62,437 nucleotides of DNA from an uncultured Eubacteriales bacterium (GCA_900320615.1 ONSX01000003.1:1-62437), one strand, 5' to 3'; shown: positions 45,022 through 53,993, numbered from the stretch's first letter. Numbers and translations: made by a program. Notes: a model not told the origin generated them from the letters alone.

Positions 45022-47295
45022 ATGAAAAAACTTCTGGTTCTCGGTGCCAGCTACACGCAGACACCGCTCTATGAACTCTCGAGAAAAATGGGGATCAAGA
45101 CCGTGGCAATGAGCATTCCTGGCCCGTACCCGGGCTTTCAGCTGGCCGACGAGACAGATATGCACAATATCGCTGATCCGGACGCGGTGCTCCGCGCGGC
45201 AGAAGAACATCATGTCGACGGCATTGTGACGTGCGGACTCGATCTGGGCATGCGCGCGATCGGCGCGGCGGCAGAGGCACTCGGCCTTCCGGGACCGTCG
45301 AAGGAGGCAGCGTCGAAGGCGGCCAACAAGCTTCTCATGAAAAAGGCGCTTGTTGCCGCCGGCGTCCAGACCGCGCCTTTCTACTGCGTGCACAGCGAGG
45401 GCGAGCTTAAGGAGGCAATCGGCAGGCTCCATTTTCCTGTCATTGTGAAGGCCGTCGACCTCATGGGAGGCCGGGGCATCTACCGGAGCGACACGCCGGA
45501 GGAGGCGCGGAAGAATTACGAGAGGACAATGTCCGAGACGCATCAGGACTACTGCCTCGTCGAGGAATTCATCGAGGGAGAGATCTTCGGTGTCGAGTCC
45601 ATGATCCAGAACGGAAAAATTCTCTATATGGAGCCGAATAATATCGTCACCTTCCGTGGCCCGACGCCCCTTCCGCTCGGCCATTCCGTGCCGTACCGCT
45701 ATCAGGAGACGCTCGGGAGACAGATCCGGGAGCAGGTGGAGCGCGCAGTCGCCGCGCTCGGCCTCGATAACTGCCCGCTCAACTGTGATTTTATCCGCAG
45801 AGGAGATAAGGTCTATGTCATTGAGCTCACGGGAAGAAGCGGCGCGAACGGTCTTCCGGAGATGGTCGGCGCGTCCTACGGGATTAATTACTACGAGGTG
45901 CTGCTTCGCATTGCACTCGGTGAGGACGTCTCGCATTTCTTTGCGAAGAGACGCGAGGGAGCGGTTCTTGCGAGTACGGTCTATTCGGAGCGCGGCGGCA
46001 CACTCCGGGAAATTCAGGACGATAATTTAAGGAGCGGATGGCTCCGGCAGGTTATGTTCAATGTGAGACCGGGGGATCATGTCAATGCGTACACGAACGG
46101 CCGCGACCGTCTGGGACAGGTTGTGATTACGGCGCCGACGCTTGATGAGGCGGAAAAGCGCCTCGGGAGCGTGCGGGAGAGAATCCATTTCCGTCTCGAT
46201 GAAGATCTCCCGATTACAAGGACGCCGGTTTTCCGACTTATGCCTGCGCGCACGGGAACAGAGAATCCGGGGCAGAAGACAGAAGATTCCGGTGCGGAGC
46301 GCGAACTTTCACCGATGACCGGAAATGGGAACCGCATCTTTGTAAAGCGCGAGGACGCACTGCCGTTCTCGTTCGGCGGAAACAAGGTGCGCTTCGCGGA
46401 GGCCTACCTCGAGGACATGCAGGCGAAGGGGTGCGATGCGATGATTATGTACGGCGGGTATCACTCGAATTTTTGCCGGATTATGGCGGACGCCTGTGCG
46501 ACGCGTGGGATTCCGTGCGCAATGATCGACAACATCGATGATGCAGAGCCGGACCCCTCGACAGGAAATGCACGGCTCGTCCTCGGCGCGGGCATCCTTG
46601 AGTACAGGTGCCACCGGGGTTCTGCGATCGCGTCTGCTGTGCAGAAGGCCATGGACGACCTTCGGAGTATGAATTATACTCCCTACTATATGCACGGCGA
46701 TATCACGGGCCAGGGAAATGAGCACGTCCCCATGTCCGCCTATGTTGATGTCTATCGTGAGATCGAAAAGCAAGAGGAGGAGAGAGGCATTCATTTTTCG
46801 AAGATCTTCCTCGCATCGAGCACGTCGCTCACGCACAGCGGCCTTCTCGCCGCGCACCTCATGGACGGCGACGAGCGCGAGATCATCGGTATTTCGGTCA
46901 CGCGGAAGTTGCCGCGCGCGAGGGAAGTTATCCTTGGAGACCTCGCAAAGTACAGAGAGAAGAAAGGCGCGGAATATCGCCTCGATCCGGAGAAGGAACT
47001 TCATTTTGAAGATGCGTACCTGTGCGGCGGATACGGGCAGGTCAATGAAGATCTGCTTGACTGTATCGCGGATGCGTATTATAAAGAAGGTCTGTGCCTT
47101 GATCCGTTCTATTCGGGCAAGGCCTATTACGGAATGCTGCGCTATCTCGATGAACAGCATGTCACGGGAGAGGACGTCCTCTTCCTGCACACAGGAGGAA
47201 CACCGCTCTTTTATGACGCGCTGCCGGAAATTATGGAGCATGGCAGGAAGAGCCGGATTGTCATGAATGCAGACGAAACTCAGGCGTTGCTTTGA
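45022..47295 (+). CDS. Fusion of an ATP-grasp domain and a PLP deaminase/D-cysteine desulfhydrase-like domain
   Basis: A 757-residue two-domain protein. Residues 1-405 are an ATP-grasp ligase with preATP part LLVLGASYTQTPLYELSRKMG, the ATP-binding FPVIVKAVDLMGGRGIY and the metal loop YVIELTGRSGANGLPE, a variant of ExNPR. A hydrophilic linker of about 30 residues follows. Residues 436-757 match the fold-type-II ACC deaminase/D-cysteine desulfhydrase family: KREDALPFSFGGNKVRF with predicted PLP Lys455, YGGYHSNFCR (QSNH in relatives), YSGKAYYG and LFLHTGGTPLF. Both halves look intact. ATG 45022 is chosen over TTG 45016. Function inferred: amino-acid conversion plus ligation. Confidence 0.85.
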   Translation: MKKLLVLGASYTQTPLYELSRKMGIKTVAMSIPGPYPGFQLADETDMHNIADPDAVLRAAEEHHVDGIVTCGLDLGMRAIGAAAEALGLPGPSKEAASKAANKLLMKKALVAAGVQTAPFYCVHSEGELKEAIGRLHFPVIVKAVDLMGGRGIYRSDTPEEARKNYERTMSETHQDYCLVEEFIEGEIFGVESMIQNGKILYMEPNNIVTFRGPTPLPLGHSVPYRYQETLGRQIREQVERAVAALGLDNCPLNCDFIRRGDKVYVIELTGRSGANGLPEMVGASYGINYYEVLLRIALGEDVSHFFAKRREGAVLASTVYSERGGTLREIQDDNLRSGWLRQVMFNVRPGDHVNAYTNGRDRLGQVVITAPTLDEAEKRLGSVRERIHFRLDEDLPITRTPVFRLMPARTGTENPGQKTEDSGAERELSPMTGNGNRIFVKREDALPFSFGGNKVRFAEAYLEDMQAKGCDAMIMYGGYHSNFCRIMADACATRGIPCAMIDNIDDAEPDPSTGNARLVLGAGILEYRCHRGSAIASAVQKAMDDLRSMNYTPYYMHGDITGQGNEHVPMSAYVDVYREIEKQEEERGIHFSKIFLASSTSLTHSGLLAAHLMDGDEREIIGISVTRKLPRAREVILGDLAKYREKKGAEYRLDPEKELHFEDAYLCGGYGQVNEDLLDCIADAYYKEGLCLDPFYSGKAYYGMLRYLDEQHVTGEDVLFLHTGGTPLFYDALPEIMEHGRKSRIVMNADETQALL

Positions 47296-47382
47296 GCCTG
47301 AGCGCCATCAGATTGCGTGAAATCCCAGAGGCGTGCGGTTTGGCGGGGCACAGATCAGACATAAAAGGAGCAGAAAGAGTAT

Positions 47383-48438
47383 ATGCTTGTATCAATCGTA
47401 ATTCCGTGCTACAACTCGGAGCATACAGTCGAGGAAATCGCTGACCTGACAAATGAAGAATTCTCACACATGGACAATTATGAGTGCGAGATCATCATGG
47501 TCAACGATTACTCGAAGGACAGAACGTACGAGGCGATTCAGCGCGCGGCGAAGAAATGGCCGAACGTAATCGGCGTCAATCTGGCGAAGAATTTCGGCCA
47601 GCAGTCCGCCATTATGTGTGCGCTCCACTATGTACACGGGGATCTTGTTGTCGGGATGGACGACGATATGCAGAATCATCCGTCCCAGATCCGGCAGTTT
47701 CTCGACGCCGCAGAAAAGGGAGCGGACGTCGTGTTCGGCGTCTTCAAGAAGCGCCATTTTACGCCGTGGAAGGATTTTGTCGGCTCCATCAGCCGCTCTC
47801 TTCTCTGGAAACTTCTCGAGCGCCCGGCCGGCATTCAGATGAGCAGTTTCTGGCTCGCCCGCCGCTACGTTGTCGAGGAGGCGAAAAAGTACAAGGGCAA
47901 CAGCGCCTTTATTCAGGCTCTGTTCTTCCGCACGACATACAACATCGTGAATATCGACATCGACCATTTTGACCGTGAGTATGGAAAATCCAACTACTCC
48001 TTCAAGAAAGGCCTGAAGCTGTTCCTGAACTTCATGAATTATTCGATCCGGCCGCTCCGGTTTGCTACATATCTCGGTGCGTTCTGTTCGGCACTCGGCA
48101 TTATATCCGCGATCATTGTCATCATCCGGAAGCTGATCCATCCGTCCATGGCCGCCGGCTGGCCGTCCCTCATGAGTGTCATGCTGTTCCTCTTCGGCAT
48201 CGTTCTTCTGATCCTCGGCATCATCGGCGAGTACATCGGCCGGATCACACTGACGCAGAATAATACGCCGACCTATGTGATACGTGAGACGGTCAATGCA
48301 GACTTCAACGATGCGAAGAACAGACAGGCGGAGCGGGAGAGACGCGCCCGCGGCTATGTCGAAGACACGCAGGAAAATGCGGGGAGACCCGACATGAGCG
48401 TTCCGCGCTTCTCCAAGGATGGGAAAACGGAGGGGTGA
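47383..48438 (+). CDS. Membrane-anchored GT2 glycosyltransferase (DPM1/GtrB-like)
   Basis: A 351-residue family-2 glycosyltransferase. The catalytic domain starts LVSIVIPCYNSEHTVEEI, with the nucleotide-sugar/metal motif VVGMDDDMQNHPSQI near residue 93 and an acceptor-side segment RPAGIQMSSFWLARR. Two C-terminal transmembrane helices (about 228-250 and 265-290) match enzymes that load a sugar onto undecaprenyl phosphate. The last 60 residues are charged. It follows the fusion gene by 87 bases with AAAAGGAGC before ATG 47383. A GT-C-type partner would be needed outside the cell; the YfhO-like gene at the window end is a candidate. Confidence 0.88.
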   Translation: MLVSIVIPCYNSEHTVEEIADLTNEEFSHMDNYECEIIMVNDYSKDRTYEAIQRAAKKWPNVIGVNLAKNFGQQSAIMCALHYVHGDLVVGMDDDMQNHPSQIRQFLDAAEKGADVVFGVFKKRHFTPWKDFVGSISRSLLWKLLERPAGIQMSSFWLARRYVVEEAKKYKGNSAFIQALFFRTTYNIVNIDIDHFDREYGKSNYSFKKGLKLFLNFMNYSIRPLRFATYLGAFCSALGIISAIIVIIRKLIHPSMAAGWPSLMSVMLFLFGIVLLILGIIGEYIGRITLTQNNTPTYVIRETVNADFNDAKNRQAERERRARGYVEDTQENAGRPDMSVPRFSKDGKTEG

Positions 48439-48449
48439 GTCCGGATGTA

Positions 48450-48478
48450 TTGCAAATAGACAGCCCCGATGCTATAAT
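48450..48478 (+). promoter_or_regulatory. Sigma-A promoter of rfbB and the rhamnose genes
   Basis: TTGCAA (48450-48455) and perfect TATAAT (48473-48478) with 17-bp spacing, 55 bases before the rfbB start. It suggests that the dTDP-rhamnose and exporter genes have their own transcript. Confidence 0.75.
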
Positions 48479-48533
48479 GTAAAGAAGTCTGAAAAAAATC
48501 ACGCTGTGATAAAAAGATGAAAAGGAGAAAAGA

Positions 48534-49541
48534 ATGAGAACCTACGTTGTAACCGGAGGTGCCGGTTTTATCGGATCAAACAATCTCGAGAACCTGAAAG
48601 ACGTTGAGAACAGAGATAACTATACGTTTATCAGGGCGGACGTCTGCGACGCCGCGGCGATCAACAAGATCTTTCAGGAGAACGATGTCCAGAGAGTGGT
48701 TCATTTTGCGGCGGAGTCTCATGTCGACCGTTCGATCAAGAACCCGACAGTCTTCGTCGAGACGAATGTTCTCGGCACGCTTGTCATGCTGAATGCAGCC
48801 AAGGCGGCATGGGAGCTTCCGGACGGCACATTCAAGCCGGACCATAAATTCCTTCACGTATCGACCGATGAGGTGTACGGTTCTCTTTCTAATCCGAACG
48901 ACTATTTCTATGAGACAACAAAATATGATCCGCACAGCCCGTATTCCGCATCCAAGGCGTCCTCAGACTTCATGGTCAAGGCCTTCATGGACACATATAA
49001 ATTCCCGGCCAATATCACAAACTGCTCCAATAACTATGGCCCTTATCAGTTCCCGGAGAAGCTGATCCCGCTGACGATCAACAATGCACTTCACGGCCGC
49101 GCACTTCCGATCTACGGCGACGGAAAGAATATCCGCGACTGGCTGTATGTTGAGGACCACGCGAAGGGAATTGACATGGTACAGGAGAAGGGCCGCCTCT
49201 TCGAGACCTATAATATCGGCGGACACAATGAGCGCCAGAACATCCAGATCGTAAAGACGATCATCCGGACGCTTCAGGAGCTTCTTCCGGATGATGATCC
49301 GAGGAAGGCCAATGTGTCTGAGGATCTCATTACGTATGTCACGGACCGCAAGGGCCACGACAGACGCTATGCGATTGCCCCGGACAAGATCAAGAAAGAG
49401 GTCGGCTGGTATCCGGAGACCTGCTTCGAGGACGGCATCAGGAAGACTGTTAAGTGGTACCTCGAGCACCAGGAGTGGATGGAGCACTGCATTTCCGGCG
49501 ATTATCAGAAGTACTACGAGGATATGTACAAGAACCGCTGA
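48534..49541 (+). CDS. rfbB: dTDP-glucose 4,6-dehydratase with an internal N-terminal deletion
   Basis: RfbB turns dTDP-glucose into dTDP-4-keto-6-deoxyglucose, the branch point to rhamnose and amino sugars. The catalytic motifs STDEVYG and [13 protein letters not shown] and the C-terminus are well preserved. The N-terminus reads [11 protein letters not shown] and jumps straight to [16 protein letters not shown]. Family members have about 26 residues between these, namely the rest of helix 1, strand 2 with the acidic residue that binds the NAD ribose, and the LTYAGN loop. The frame is kept (335 residues). A strong AAAAGGAGA precedes ATG 48534. Activity is doubtful unless the gap is a sequencing or assembly error. 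Confidence 0.9.
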   Translation: MRTYVVTGGAGFIGSNNLENLKDVENRDNYTFIRADVCDAAAINKIFQENDVQRVVHFAAESHVDRSIKNPTVFVETNVLGTLVMLNAAKAAWELPDGTFKPDHKFLHVSTDEVYGSLSNPNDYFYETTKYDPHSPYSASKASSDFMVKAFMDTYKFPANITNCSNNYGPYQFPEKLIPLTINNALHGRALPIYGDGKNIRDWLYVEDHAKGIDMVQEKGRLFETYNIGGHNERQNIQIVKTIIRTLQELLPDDDPRKANVSEDLITYVTDRKGHDRRYAIAPDKIKKEVGWYPETCFEDGIRKTVKWYLEHQEWMEHCISGDYQKYYEDMYKNR

Positions 49542-49593
49542 TCCGGGGCTTGTGACACGGAAATTTCCTGAAAATCAAGGAGGAGATATCATC

Positions 49594-50463
49594 ATGAAGG
49601 GAATTATTCTTGCAGGCGGTTCCGGCACGAGACTTTATCCGCTGACAAGAGCAATGTCAAAGCAGATGATGCCTGTCTATGACAAGCCGATGATTTATTA
49701 TCCGCTGTCCACACTCATGCTGGCGGGAATCAGGGACATCCTGATCATCAGCACACCGCGCGATCTTCCGGTATTCGAGGATCTCTTCGGAGACGGAAGC
49801 CAGCTCGGAATGAATTTCAGCTACAAGGTTCAGGAGCATCCGAACGGACTCGCGGAGGCATTTCTTCTCGGCGAAGAGTTCATTGGAAATGACAACGTAG
49901 CCCTTGTTCTCGGTGACAATATTTTCTACGGCCAGAGCTTCACGAAGGTTCTGAGAAATGCCGCTGCCAGAACAGAGGGAGCGACGATCTTCGGATATTA
50001 TGTCAGAGATCCGAGAGAGTACGGCGTCGTCGAGTTCGATGAGAACGGCAAGGCGATCTCCATCGAGGAGAAGCCGGAGCATCCGAAGTCAAAGTATGCG
50101 GTTCCGGGACTTTACTTCTACGACAACGATGTTGTCGAGATTGCAAAGAATATCAAGCCGTCGGCGAGAGGCGAGCTGGAGATCACGAGCGTCAACAACG
50201 CATACCTTGACCGCGGAGACCTCTATGTCGAGACACTCGGCAGAGGGTTTGCATGGCTTGACACGGGCAACCCGGACATGCTTCTTAAGGCTGCCAATTT
50301 CGTCGAGGCCATCGAGAAGCGCGAGGGACTCTATGTCTCCTGCATCGAGGAGATCGCATACAAGCGCGGTTTCATCGACAGAGAGCAGCTTCTTAAGCTG
50401 GCTGAGCCGCTCAAGAAGACAAGCTATGGCAAATATATGATCGACGTCGCCGAGGGACTCTGA
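49594..50463 (+). CDS. rfbA: Glucose-1-phosphate thymidylyltransferase
   Basis: Activates glucose-1-phosphate with dTTP, the first step to dTDP-rhamnose, and is usually feedback-inhibited by dTDP-rhamnose. The 289 residues are canonical: [45 protein letters not shown] (metal site) and [19 protein letters not shown] 49594 has an ideal AAGGAGGAGA. It is 52 bases after rfbB and 94 before rfbC; a GAGGCTGCC/GGCAGTCTC hairpin (50492-50520) lies in the latter gap. Confidence 0.97.
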   Translation: MKGIILAGGSGTRLYPLTRAMSKQMMPVYDKPMIYYPLSTLMLAGIRDILIISTPRDLPVFEDLFGDGSQLGMNFSYKVQEHPNGLAEAFLLGEEFIGNDNVALVLGDNIFYGQSFTKVLRNAAARTEGATIFGYYVRDPREYGVVEFDENGKAISIEEKPEHPKSKYAVPGLYFYDNDVVEIAKNIKPSARGELEITSVNNAYLDRGDLYVETLGRGFAWLDTGNPDMLLKAANFVEAIEKREGLYVSCIEEIAYKRGFIDREQLLKLAEPLKKTSYGKYMIDVAEGL

Positions 50464-50557
50464 TACCCTCCGGCGAGGCCATGATCCTGACGAGGCTGCC
50501 AGTCTCCGACCGGCAGTCTCATTCATTGCACAGATATAAAGTGAGGAGAATGTTCAA

Positions 50558-51127
50558 ATGGGAAAAATCAAGGTTGAGACATGCGACATTGAAGGGCTGA
50601 AGGTCATCACACCGACTGTCTACGGCGACAAGCGCGGTTACTTCATGGAGACATACAACTACAATGATTTCAAGGCTGCGGGTATCGACGAGGTCTTTGT
50701 TCAGGATAACCAGTCGAGCTCTACGCGCGGCGTTCTTCGCGGTCTTCATTTTCAGATCAATCACCCGCAGGATAAGATCGTCCGCGTTGTGAGAGGCAAG
50801 GTCTTCGACGTCGCCGTCGATCTCCGCGAGGGATCAAAGACATACGGCAAGTGGTTCGGCGTCATCCTCTCCGAGGAGAACAAGAAGCAGTTCTTTATCC
50901 CGAAGAATTTTGCGCACGGTTTCCTTGTCCTGTCCGATGAGGCGGAGTTCTGCTACAAGGTAACGGATTTCTATCACCCGAACGATGAGGGCGGTCTGGC
51001 GTACAACGATCCGGATATCGGTGTCGAGTGGCCGTTCGAGGATGGTGTTGAGCTCAACCTGTCTGACAAAGACACGAAGTGGGGCAGCTTTAAGGAGTAC
51101 ACAGCAAAGAAGCAGGAGCAGAAGTAA
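50558..51127 (+). CDS. rfbC: dTDP-4-dehydrorhamnose 3,5-epimerase
   Basis: Epimerises dTDP-4-keto-6-deoxyglucose at C3 and C5. The 189-residue cupin shows the family landmarks FVQDNQSSSTRGVLRGLHFQ with the catalytic histidine, VFDVAVDLREGSKTYGKW, FIPKNFAHGFLVLSD and FCYKVTDFYHP with the catalytic tyrosine. GTGAGGAG lies before ATG 50558. The exporter permease gene starts 3 bases after its stop, tying dTDP-rhamnose supply to export. Confidence 0.97.
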   Translation: MGKIKVETCDIEGLKVITPTVYGDKRGYFMETYNYNDFKAAGIDEVFVQDNQSSSTRGVLRGLHFQINHPQDKIVRVVRGKVFDVAVDLREGSKTYGKWFGVILSEENKKQFFIPKNFAHGFLVLSDEAEFCYKVTDFYHPNDEGGLAYNDPDIGVEWPFEDGVELNLSDKDTKWGSFKEYTAKKQEQK

Positions 51128-51130
51128 TTC

Positions 51131-52528
51131 ATGTCGAAGAAAAGAAAACTCTTACTGGCGGCCTTTGTTCTTGTGCTCGCCGTTCTGAATGTTCTGATTA
51201 TCCGTCACCAGAGCAGCGGAAACAGCTATGTCTGGTTTCAGATGGATGCGTCCAGTGATGTCAGGAAGGAGAGCGTCACCGTCTATGACGGTATTATCCG
51301 CTATGACGCGAACTGGGACGTGAACCGCGAGAGCGACAAGACATACAGCTCTGACAGTGGGGAAGTCAGAACTCTGAAATATTATGTCCGCTCAGACATG
51401 AATTATGTCAGAGTTCAGTTCGGAGCGACCGCGGGTGCAACCTGGAAAATCAAGAGCGCTGAGCTCACGGGATGCGGCGCGACGGACAGCATCGATCTCG
51501 CAGAGGTCCTGAAGGACTCCGAGACGCAGATGAACGACATCGATGCCAGCGTGAAAGGCGATGTGCTGGTATTGAAGACCACCGGTACGAGTCCGATTCT
51601 TGTCTTCAAGGTGAACCATCCGAATGTGACAGCGGCCGCGGCGGCGTCTTCAGCCAGAAAGAACCTGATTCTCAGGGTTCTTGCCCTTGTGATCCTTGAC
51701 GGCGTGTTCCTCGGGATCCTTCTGAAGGGAAGAAAGTTCCTGTCTCTGCCGATTGAGGTCTGGCAGAATAGAAAGCTCATCATGAAGCTCGCGAAGAACG
51801 ACTTCAAGACGAAATATGCCGGATCTTACCTCGGCATCTTCTGGGCGTTCGTCCAGCCGGTCGTCACGGTTCTCGTCTACTGGGTTGTCTTCGGTATCGG
51901 CCTCAAGGCGGGCGCGACGGCTAATGTTCCGTTCGTTTTATACCTGACCAGCGGTATCGTGCCGTGGTTTTATCTCCAGGAGGTGCTGACCGGGGGAACG
52001 AACGCGCTGATCGAGTACAGCTATCTCGTCAAGAAGGTCGTGTTCAAGATCAGTGTGCTTCCGATGGTCAAGGCGATCTCCGCGTTCTTCGTGCATCTGT
52101 TCTTCATTGGCGTTGCCTTCCTGATCGCGGCGCTCTATGGCATCTATCCGAGCGTCTATGCCCTGCAGATCGTGTACTATTTCTTCTGCATGTTTATCTT
52201 CTCGCTCGGACTGATCTACGGGACTTGCGCGATTGTCATTTTCTTCCGGGATCTCTCGCAGATCATCAGCATCATTCTCCAGATCGGAATCTGGACGATC
52301 CCGATCATGTGGAATATTCAGATCGCTCCGCCCGAATACAGATGGATCTTTCGTCTGAACCCGATGTACTACATCGTAAACGGTTACCGCGATGCGATCT
52401 ATAACCATCAGTGGTTCTGGTCAAATATGTCGCAGACCGTGTATTTCTGGGCCGTTACTCTTGTGCTGTTCGGCCTTGGAGCAGTTATCTTCAAGAGACT
52501 GAAGGTCCATTTCGCAGACGTTCTGTAA
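51131..52528 (+). CDS. ABC-2 polysaccharide-export permease with N-terminal extracytoplasmic domain
   Basis: The membrane subunit of a Wzm/TagG-type glycan exporter. Residues 205-465 are the typical ABC-2 core: the amphipathic entry NRKLIMKLAKNDFKTKYAGSYLG, six membrane helices and late IWTIPIMWN plus RLNPMYYIVNGYRD motifs. Uniquely, about 200 residues precede it: a transmembrane helix (8-26), a domain of about 145 residues predicted outside the cell and rich in beta-type segments (YVRVQFGATAGATWKIKSAEL), and another helix (178-198). Ordinary Wzm proteins are about 260 residues. The partner ATPase is next. ATG 51131 lies 3 bases after rfbC. Confidence 0.88.
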   Translation: MSKKRKLLLAAFVLVLAVLNVLIIRHQSSGNSYVWFQMDASSDVRKESVTVYDGIIRYDANWDVNRESDKTYSSDSGEVRTLKYYVRSDMNYVRVQFGATAGATWKIKSAELTGCGATDSIDLAEVLKDSETQMNDIDASVKGDVLVLKTTGTSPILVFKVNHPNVTAAAAASSARKNLILRVLALVILDGVFLGILLKGRKFLSLPIEVWQNRKLIMKLAKNDFKTKYAGSYLGIFWAFVQPVVTVLVYWVVFGIGLKAGATANVPFVLYLTSGIVPWFYLQEVLTGGTNALIEYSYLVKKVVFKISVLPMVKAISAFFVHLFFIGVAFLIAALYGIYPSVYALQIVYYFFCMFIFSLGLIYGTCAIVIFFRDLSQIISIILQIGIWTIPIMWNIQIAPPEYRWIFRLNPMYYIVNGYRDAIYNHQWFWSNMSQTVYFWAVTLVLFGLGAVIFKRLKVHFADVL

Positions 52529-52584
52529 TCAGGAATCAGGCAGCAGATGCTGCCTGACTCATTTCATCACGGAGACAATTTTTC

Positions 52585-53985
52585 ATGAGTGAAAATGCAT
52601 CACAGCCTGTGAGCACGGTGAGCGACGAGGTCGCGATCCGCGTCTCACACATTACAAAAATCTATAAGCTCTACGACAAGCCGTCCGATCGCCTGAAGGA
52701 GGCACTCGGTTTCTCGAAGAAGAAGCGCTACAAGGAGCTGAAGGCTCTCGATGACGTCAGCTTCGATGTCCACCGCGGCGAGACTGTCGGTATCATCGGC
52801 ACGAACGGATCAGGAAAGTCTACCATTCTCAAGATCATCACGGGCGTCCTCAGTCAGACGAGCGGTGAGATTCAGGTCAATGGCCGTATCTCCGCTCTGC
52901 TCGAGCTCGGCGCCGGTTTTAACATGGAGTATACCGGCATCGAGAATGTCTATCTGAACGGCACGATGATGGGCTTCTCCCGCGAAGAGATCGACAGGAG
53001 AATGGACGATATACTTTCGTTCGCTGATATCGGCGATTTCGTCAATCAGCCGTGCAAGACTTATTCGAGCGGTATGTTTGTCCGTCTTGCATTTGCTGTC
53101 GCAATCAATATCGACCCGGAAATCCTCATTGTCGATGAGGCTCTGTCCGTCGGTGACGTTTTCTTCCAGGCAAAGTGTTACCACAAATTCGAGGAGTTTA
53201 AGAAGCAGGGTAAGACGATTCTCTTCGTCAGTCACGACCTGTCGAGTATTGCCAAGTATTGCGACCGGGTCATTCTTCTCAACAAGGGTGTCAAGAGAAA
53301 TGAAGGCAGGCCGAAAGAGATGGTTGACCTCTACAAGAAGCTGATGGTCAATCTGGGCGACCAGCCGCTTCCGGCATCTGATGACGAGGAAGATCAAGAG
53401 AATGCAGAAGATGCTTCCGCTGCTGATCTGAAGGACAAAAAGCTCGGCGCGGTTGATGTAAAGACGCAGGAGAAGCTGCAGCGCGCGTCGAAGTCCGTGA
53501 CGGGCATCCTTCCGAGAAATCCGAATACGATCGAGTACGGCGAGGGCCAGGCGAAGATCGTCAAGGTCACGACGATCGACGAGAACGGGAACATCACGAA
53601 CAGTATCGAGAAGGGATCGTATTTTACAATCCGGATGGAGGTCCATTTTACGCAGGATCTCGAGGAGCCGATTTTTGCGTACACGTTCAAGAACCTTAAG
53701 GGAACGGAAATCTGCGGAACAAATACTATGTATGAGAATACGCCGATCGGCGCAGCTCATGCCGGAGAGACGATTGAGGTGGAGTTCCGCCAGAGAATGG
53801 ACCTGCAGGGCGGCGAATATCTGATGTCGTTCGGCAGCACGGGGTACCACAAGGGGGAGTTCCGCGTGTTCCACAGGCTGTACGACGTCCTCAATGTCAC
53901 GGTCGTATCCTCGAAGAATACGGTCGGCTTCTTTGATATGAATTCCGAAGTTACATTTACAAGAAAGAATACAGAAGAGAACTGA
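52585..53985 (+). CDS. Polysaccharide-export ABC ATPase with Wzt-type C-terminal domain
   Basis: Nucleotide-binding partner of the upstream permease. Of 466 residues, the first 245 are the ABC ATPase: Walker A GTNGSGKST near residue 70, the glycan-exporter segment GAGFNMEYTGIENVYLNG, signature YSSGMFVRLAFAVA and Walker B ILIVDEALSVGD. An acidic linker (about 265-290) leads to a C-terminal beta-sandwich domain (330-466) like Wzt-C, which in relatives recognises the finished glycan end. This suggests that a chain-terminating modification acts as the export signal. The 56-base gap to the permease contains a TCAGGCAGCA/TGCTGCCTGA hairpin (52536-52557). Confidence 0.92.
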   Translation: MSENASQPVSTVSDEVAIRVSHITKIYKLYDKPSDRLKEALGFSKKKRYKELKALDDVSFDVHRGETVGIIGTNGSGKSTILKIITGVLSQTSGEIQVNGRISALLELGAGFNMEYTGIENVYLNGTMMGFSREEIDRRMDDILSFADIGDFVNQPCKTYSSGMFVRLAFAVAINIDPEILIVDEALSVGDVFFQAKCYHKFEEFKKQGKTILFVSHDLSSIAKYCDRVILLNKGVKRNEGRPKEMVDLYKKLMVNLGDQPLPASDDEEDQENAEDASAADLKDKKLGAVDVKTQEKLQRASKSVTGILPRNPNTIEYGEGQAKIVKVTTIDENGNITNSIEKGSYFTIRMEVHFTQDLEEPIFAYTFKNLKGTEICGTNTMYENTPIGAAHAGETIEVEFRQRMDLQGGEYLMSFGSTGYHKGEFRVFHRLYDVLNVTVVSSKNTVGFFDMNSEVTFTRKNTEEN

Positions 53986-53993
53986 ATTTGAAA

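Noticed and set aside
43765..45936. A 723-codon open frame on the minus strand opposite the phosphoesterase and ATP-grasp genes
   Set aside because: It is antisense to three genes with clear family motifs, has no recognisable motif itself and lacks a sensible ribosome-binding site. Long antisense frames are expected in GC-rich coding DNA with few reverse stop codons.
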